A DNA stretch of 64,000 nucleotides, from the NCBI GenBank assembly GCA_964372215.1, contig CAYJQC010000002.1, forward strand, positions 62,001-126,000. Reading direction: 5' to 3'. The stretch comes from DAIMFL01 sp964372215 (GTDB lineage Bacteria; Pseudomonadota; Alphaproteobacteria; Dongiales; Dongiaceae). Shown here one piece after another: positions 60,693-64,000 of the stretch. The position numbers and the translations under genes are program-made. The notes below the pieces were generated by a model, which saw only the letters and a list, made by a program, of their open reading frames with translations, searched no databases and was not told where the DNA came from. Within the stretch, counting starts at the first letter, position 1. Every line of letters begins with the position of its first letter.

Positions 60693-62066
60693 CTGGACCA
60701 GCTGATCGATCTTGCCGCGCTTCAGGAATTCGTCCTGTGGCTGCGGGACTGGGTCAACACCCAGGTCCTGGTCATATCGACCCTGATCCAGATCGGCGTC
60801 ATCATCGCCGCCCTCGCCGTCGCCCGCATCGCCGCCAACTCCTTCGGCCGGTTCGTCGCCACCGAGATCCAGCGCCGCGGCCTGGTCGGCAGCCTGCGCA
60901 AGCTCGCCGAGGTGGCGACCCTGTTCCCGCTGCCGATCGTCTGGCTGCTGCTGCTCTGGGTCTCGGTGTTGGTCGCCGCCCAGACCGGCTGGCCGCATCA
61001 CATCATCCGGATCGGCGCCAGCCTGCTGTCGCTGTGGATCGTGATCCGGCTGATCTCCAGCCTGGTCCGCAATCCCGCGATGTCGCGCCTGCTCGCCCTG
61101 ACCGCCTGGATCATCGTCGCGCTCAACGTCCTCAACCTGCTGGAGCCGACCATCAGGCTGCTCGACCGGGCGGCGATCAATGTCGGCGAGCTGCGACTCT
61201 CGGCGCTGCTGGTGGTCAAGGGCATCCTCTCGCTCGCCCTGCTGCTGTGGGTCGCGATCGTCGTCTCGGAGACCATGGAGCGGCGCATTCGCCGCTCGCC
61301 GAACCTGGCGCCGTCGGTGCGCGTGCTGCTCGGCAAGCTGCTCAAGATCACGCTGATCGTGGTCGCCATCCTGGCGGCGCTCAGCTATGTCGGGATCGAT
61401 CTCACCGCCTTCGCCGTGTTTTCCGGCGCGGTCGGCGTCGGCATCGGCTTCGGCCTGCAGAAGGTCGTCTCCAACCTGATCAGCGGCTTCATCCTGCTGC
61501 TCGACAAGTCGATCAAGCCGGGCGACATCATCGAGGTCGGCGAGGACTTCGGCTGGATCTCCTCGCTCGGCGCCCGCTACGTCTCGGTCGAGACCCGGGC
61601 CGGCAAGGAAGTGCTGATCCCCAACGAGGACCTGATCACCCAGCGCGTGATCAACTGGTCCCATTCCGACAATCTGGTGCGGGTATCGACGGCGATCGGG
61701 GTGTCCTATTCGGCCGATCCGCGCCAGGCGATCGCCCTGTGCATCGACGCGGCGCAGGGCGTGCCGCGCGTGCTCTCCGATCCGAAGCCGATATGCCACC
61801 TGGAAGCCTTCGGCGACAGCTCGGTCAACCTGTCCCTGCGCTTCTGGATCAGCGATCCCGGCAACGGCATCGCCAACGTGCGCAGCGAGGTGCTGCTCGG
61901 AATCTGGGACCGGTTCCGCGACAACGGCATCGAGATTCCGTTTCCCCAGCGCGACCTGCACATCCGGTCGGCGGTGCAGCCCGCGGCCGGGCCGATCCCT
62001 GCCCCGATCTCGGCTCCGAACTCGGCTCCGAACTCGGCTCCGATCTCTGGGGCGGCAGATCGCTAG
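60693..62066 (+). CDS. MscS-family mechanosensitive channel, small type
   Basis: A roughly 457-residue channel with about five hydrophobic segments and an MscS core. The pore helix is VGVGIGFGLQKVVSNLISG and the beta domain begins IKPGDIIEVGEDFG, then VLIPNEDLIT and a C-terminal alpha/beta part. The C-terminus has a short APISAPNSAPNSAPIS repeat. No ATG, GTG or TTG lies at the expected start. A CTG at 60693 has GAGGAG 6 nt upstream and is my choice. An ATG at 60619 would overlap recX by 43 bp. Its stop interlocks with that of the convergent channel. Confidence 0.88.
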   Translation: MDQLIDLAALQEFVLWLRDWVNTQVLVISTLIQIGVIIAALAVARIAANSFGRFVATEIQRRGLVGSLRKLAEVATLFPLPIVWLLLLWVSVLVAAQTGWPHHIIRIGASLLSLWIVIRLISSLVRNPAMSRLLALTAWIIVALNVLNLLEPTIRLLDRAAINVGELRLSALLVVKGILSLALLLWVAIVVSETMERRIRRSPNLAPSVRVLLGKLLKITLIVVAILAALSYVGIDLTAFAVFSGAVGVGIGFGLQKVVSNLISGFILLLDKSIKPGDIIEVGEDFGWISSLGARYVSVETRAGKEVLIPNEDLITQRVINWSHSDNLVRVSTAIGVSYSADPRQAIALCIDAAQGVPRVLSDPKPICHLEAFGDSSVNLSLRFWISDPGNGIANVRSEVLLGIWDRFRDNGIEIPFPQRDLHIRSAVQPAAGPIPAPISAPNSAPNSAPISGAADR

Positions 62067-64000
62067 GCCATCCCACCGCTGCCGGAGTCGCTCTCGTCCT
62101 CCTCCACCTCGCGATCCTCGTCGTGCTCGCCGGCCTCCTTGCGCCGGGCCCTGTCCGGCTTGGGCGACGGCGTGATCATGTGGACAGTGCGCTGCGGGAA
62201 CGGGATCTCGACCCCGCGCTCGTCGAACAGGATCTTGAGACGGCGGTTGAACTCGCGGCTCACCGACCATTGCTGACCGGGCGGCGTCTTCAGCCGGGCC
62301 AGCAGCATCAGCGCCGAGTCGGCAAACTGGTTCAGGCCCATGACCTCGAGGTCGGCGAGGATCGAGTAGCGGAAGGCCGGGTCCTGGCGCAGCTCCGCCG
62401 CCACCTCGCGCATCATCCCGATCACCTCGTCGACGTCGCTGTCATAGGCGACGCCGATGTCGAAGCGCGCGTAGGAGAAGTCCTTGGTCAGGTTCTTCAC
62501 CGTGGTCACCGCGCTGAACGGAACGGTGTAGACCGTGCCGGACATGTCGCGCAGACGGATCGAACGGATGCTCATGGCCTCCACCACCCCGACACTGCCG
62601 TCGATGTCGGCCACGTCGCCGACCGAAAGCGTATCCTCGGCCAGGATGAAGAAGCCGGTGATCAGGTCTTTGACCAGGGTCTGGGCGCCGAATCCGATGG
62701 CCAGGCCGACGACGCCGGCGCCGGCCAGGAGCGGCGCAATGTTGACGCCGAACTCCGACAGCACGATCAGCGTCACCATGACGGCCAGCAGCACGCGGAG
62801 CGCGTTCCTGAGCAGCGGCAGCAGGGTGCGGGCGCGTCCGCTGCGCACCACCACCCGGCCGAGCGAGTCCTTCTGCGCGAGATAGCGCTCGATCATCGCG
62901 TCCAGGATTTCGAGCACCAGGGCGGAGACGATCAGGATGATGACGATGGTGACGATGCTGCCGGTCAGGCGCTGGCCGAAATCGCTGGACAGCCAGCCGA
63001 AGGAATCGGTGCCCCAGATATCCAGCAGCCACAGCGCGGCCAGCGCATAGACGACGACCTTGATGGCGACGTCGAGCACCGGCAGGTAGCGGTTGGCCCG
63101 CGCCTCCAGTCCGGGATAGCGGGCCTTGAGCTCGGCCGACAGGGCGAAGCCGCGCTTGACGCCGCGCTGCGCAAACCCGAGCACGAGCCGGGCCGCGGTC
63201 ACCACCACCGCGGTCAGCGCCGTGGCGCGCAGCAGGAACGCGAACCCGCCGGGTACGTCGAGCGCCCAGATGCCGTAGGTGGCGGCGACGTAGACGATCG
63301 CCAGGATGTGCCAGACTTCGGCCAGGCGGTGGCGCAGGGTGCGCAGGCCCGAGCCGCCGCCGCCATTTGCATCATCGGAGGACGTCGCGGCAGCAGCATC
63401 TTCGTCATCCGTCGCGGCGCCGCGCAGCCAGTCCGCGACGGCGCTGCGATTCTGCAGCACCAGTACCACCACCATGCCGGCAACCAGCAGCCCGAGCGCC
63501 CTGAGCGAGAGCGCGTAGGCCGAGGTCGGCAGGCCGAGCTGCAGCGCCGCCTCGGCCAGGAAATAGCCGTAGACGCTGACCGCCGTCAGGCGCGACACCC
63601 AGATATAGGCGTAGTTGGCGCTTTCGTCGCCGAGATGCGGCAGGCGCAGCGCCGGCGCGTTGGGGCACAGGATCAGCGTGGCGATGGCGCGCACCACCCG
63701 GGCGATCACATTGGCCTGGATGATGATGATCGCCACCACCTTGGTCGCCGGCCGCGGATCGGTGAGCGGCAGGACGACGTAGGCGGCCGCGGCGAAGGCG
63801 GCGATCGGCAGGAACTCGAGCACGCCGCGCAGCACCAGCATGGGCAGCTTGACCCACAGGCTGTCGCCGCCGCGCGCCTCGACCGCCCGGCGTGGCCGCG
63901 CCAGCAGCAGCGCCAGCAGCCACTTGGCGGCGAGCGCCGCGCCCAGCACGACGACCAGCTTGATTCCGATCTCCAGCCAGCGCTGGCGCGACTCCAGCTG
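62063..64000 (-). CDS. MscS-family mechanosensitive channel, large type (5' end beyond window)
   Basis: At least 645 residues, open to the window edge. A long N-terminal membrane region with eight or more hydrophobic segments and an acidic loop (DDEDAAAATSSDDANGGGGS) precedes the MscS core: VVGLAIGFGAQTLVKDLITG, then DTLSVGDVADIDGSVGVVEA and VYTVPFSAVTTV. It ends in a charged tail. Large MscS proteins of this layout resemble YbdG/MscK types. Paralogous to the convergent channel. Their stop codons share CTAG. Confidence 0.9.
   Translation of the reverse strand, partial: QLESRQRWLEIGIKLVVVLGAALAAKWLLALLLARPRRAVEARGGDSLWVKLPMLVLRGVLEFLPIAAFAAAAYVVLPLTDPRPATKVVAIIIIQANVIARVVRAIATLILCPNAPALRLPHLGDESANYAYIWVSRLTAVSVYGYFLAEAALQLGLPTSAYALSLRALGLLVAGMVVVLVLQNRSAVADWLRGAATDDEDAAAATSSDDANGGGGSGLRTLRHRLAEVWHILAIVYVAATYGIWALDVPGGFAFLLRATALTAVVVTAARLVLGFAQRGVKRGFALSAELKARYPGLEARANRYLPVLDVAIKVVVYALAALWLLDIWGTDSFGWLSSDFGQRLTGSIVTIVIILIVSALVLEILDAMIERYLAQKDSLGRVVVRSGRARTLLPLLRNALRVLLAVMVTLIVLSEFGVNIAPLLAGAGVVGLAIGFGAQTLVKDLITGFFILAEDTLSVGDVADIDGSVGVVEAMSIRSIRLRDMSGTVYTVPFSAVTTVKNLTKDFSYARFDIGVAYDSDVDEVIGMMREVAAELRQDPAFRYSILADLEVMGLNQFADSALMLLARLKTPPGQQWSVSREFNRRLKILFDERGVEIPFPQRTVHMITPSPKPDRARRKEAGEHDEDREVEEDESDSGSGGMA

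Noticed and set aside
1..64000. Prophage, transposon, toxin-antitoxin or defence island
   Set aside because: I looked for integrases, transposases, restriction, Cas, Abi or toxin motifs on both strands and found none.

Overview
This 64 kb window is very GC-rich (around 70 %) and densely packed, with many 4-bp start/stop overlaps. Gene content and order (ribF-ileS-lspA, argD-argF-hslO, the NAGGN osmoprotectant trio, MttB- and BKACE-family enzymes, NIT- and Cache-type chemoreceptors, a CCC tRNA-Gly) point to a free-living alphaproteobacterium, probably in or near the Rhodospirillales. That placement is inferred from gene content only. I see no prophage, insertion sequence, CRISPR array or rRNA. 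The draft has two assembly breaks: 100 N at 9672-9771 inside a tandem repeat, and 10 N at 60060-60069 followed by an artefactual G/C homopolymer.

Layout. 1-4.8 kb: lspA (cut by the edge), ileS, ribF and a MaoC hydratase on the minus strand. 5-9.5 kb: amidase, an MttB-family corrinoid methyltransferase and an MFS permease, with palindromic repeats between genes. 9.5-14.3 kb: a 54-bp tandem repeat, then the nucleoside-salvage operon cdd-punA-deoA-MFS-upp. 14.4-20 kb: GATase, Flp pilin, GT87-type membrane glycosyltransferase, methyltransferase, atypical SDR, an Hpt protein and a stand-alone receiver. 20.1-22.4 kb: a BKACE enzyme paired with a beta-amino-acid-type aminotransferase. 22.4-28.9 kb: a signalling gene-turnover zone with a broken diguanylate cyclase, a chemoreceptor remnant and two chemoreceptors sharing a roughly 1-kb identical 3' region. 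28.9-33.7 kb: the NAGGN trio (M42 peptidase, ngg, asnO). 34.0-34.8 kb: a cobalamin riboswitch preceding a 27-codon ORF and a 101-aa unknown protein. 35.5-40.4 kb: an unknown protein, tRNA-Gly and a YnjBCD-type ABC transporter. 40.7-48.6 kb: OmpA-type lipoprotein, apaG, folE, two tandem trkH genes, a CNNM/CorC-type protein and argE. 48.7-52.2 kb: a GT2, LAB_N, GT39, PAP2 envelope-lipid operon. 52.2-57.9 kb: lipoprotein, hslO, argF, argD, ppk2 and a GumN protein. 58-64 kb: two ABC-2 permeases, recX and two tail-to-tail MscS channels.

How the genes work together. Osmotic adaptation recurs: NAGGN synthesis, two TrkH potassium channels and two MscS channels. Arginine synthesis is represented by argE, argD and argF. 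Purine and pyrimidine nucleosides are salvaged by a five-gene coupled operon. Corrinoid biology appears twice, in the MttB homologue and in the orphan B12 riboswitch. The observations I rate highest are that riboswitch with its uncharacterised product, the segmental duplication that left a fossil peptidase tail between two chemoreceptors, and the proposed two-enzyme beta-amino acid degradation module.
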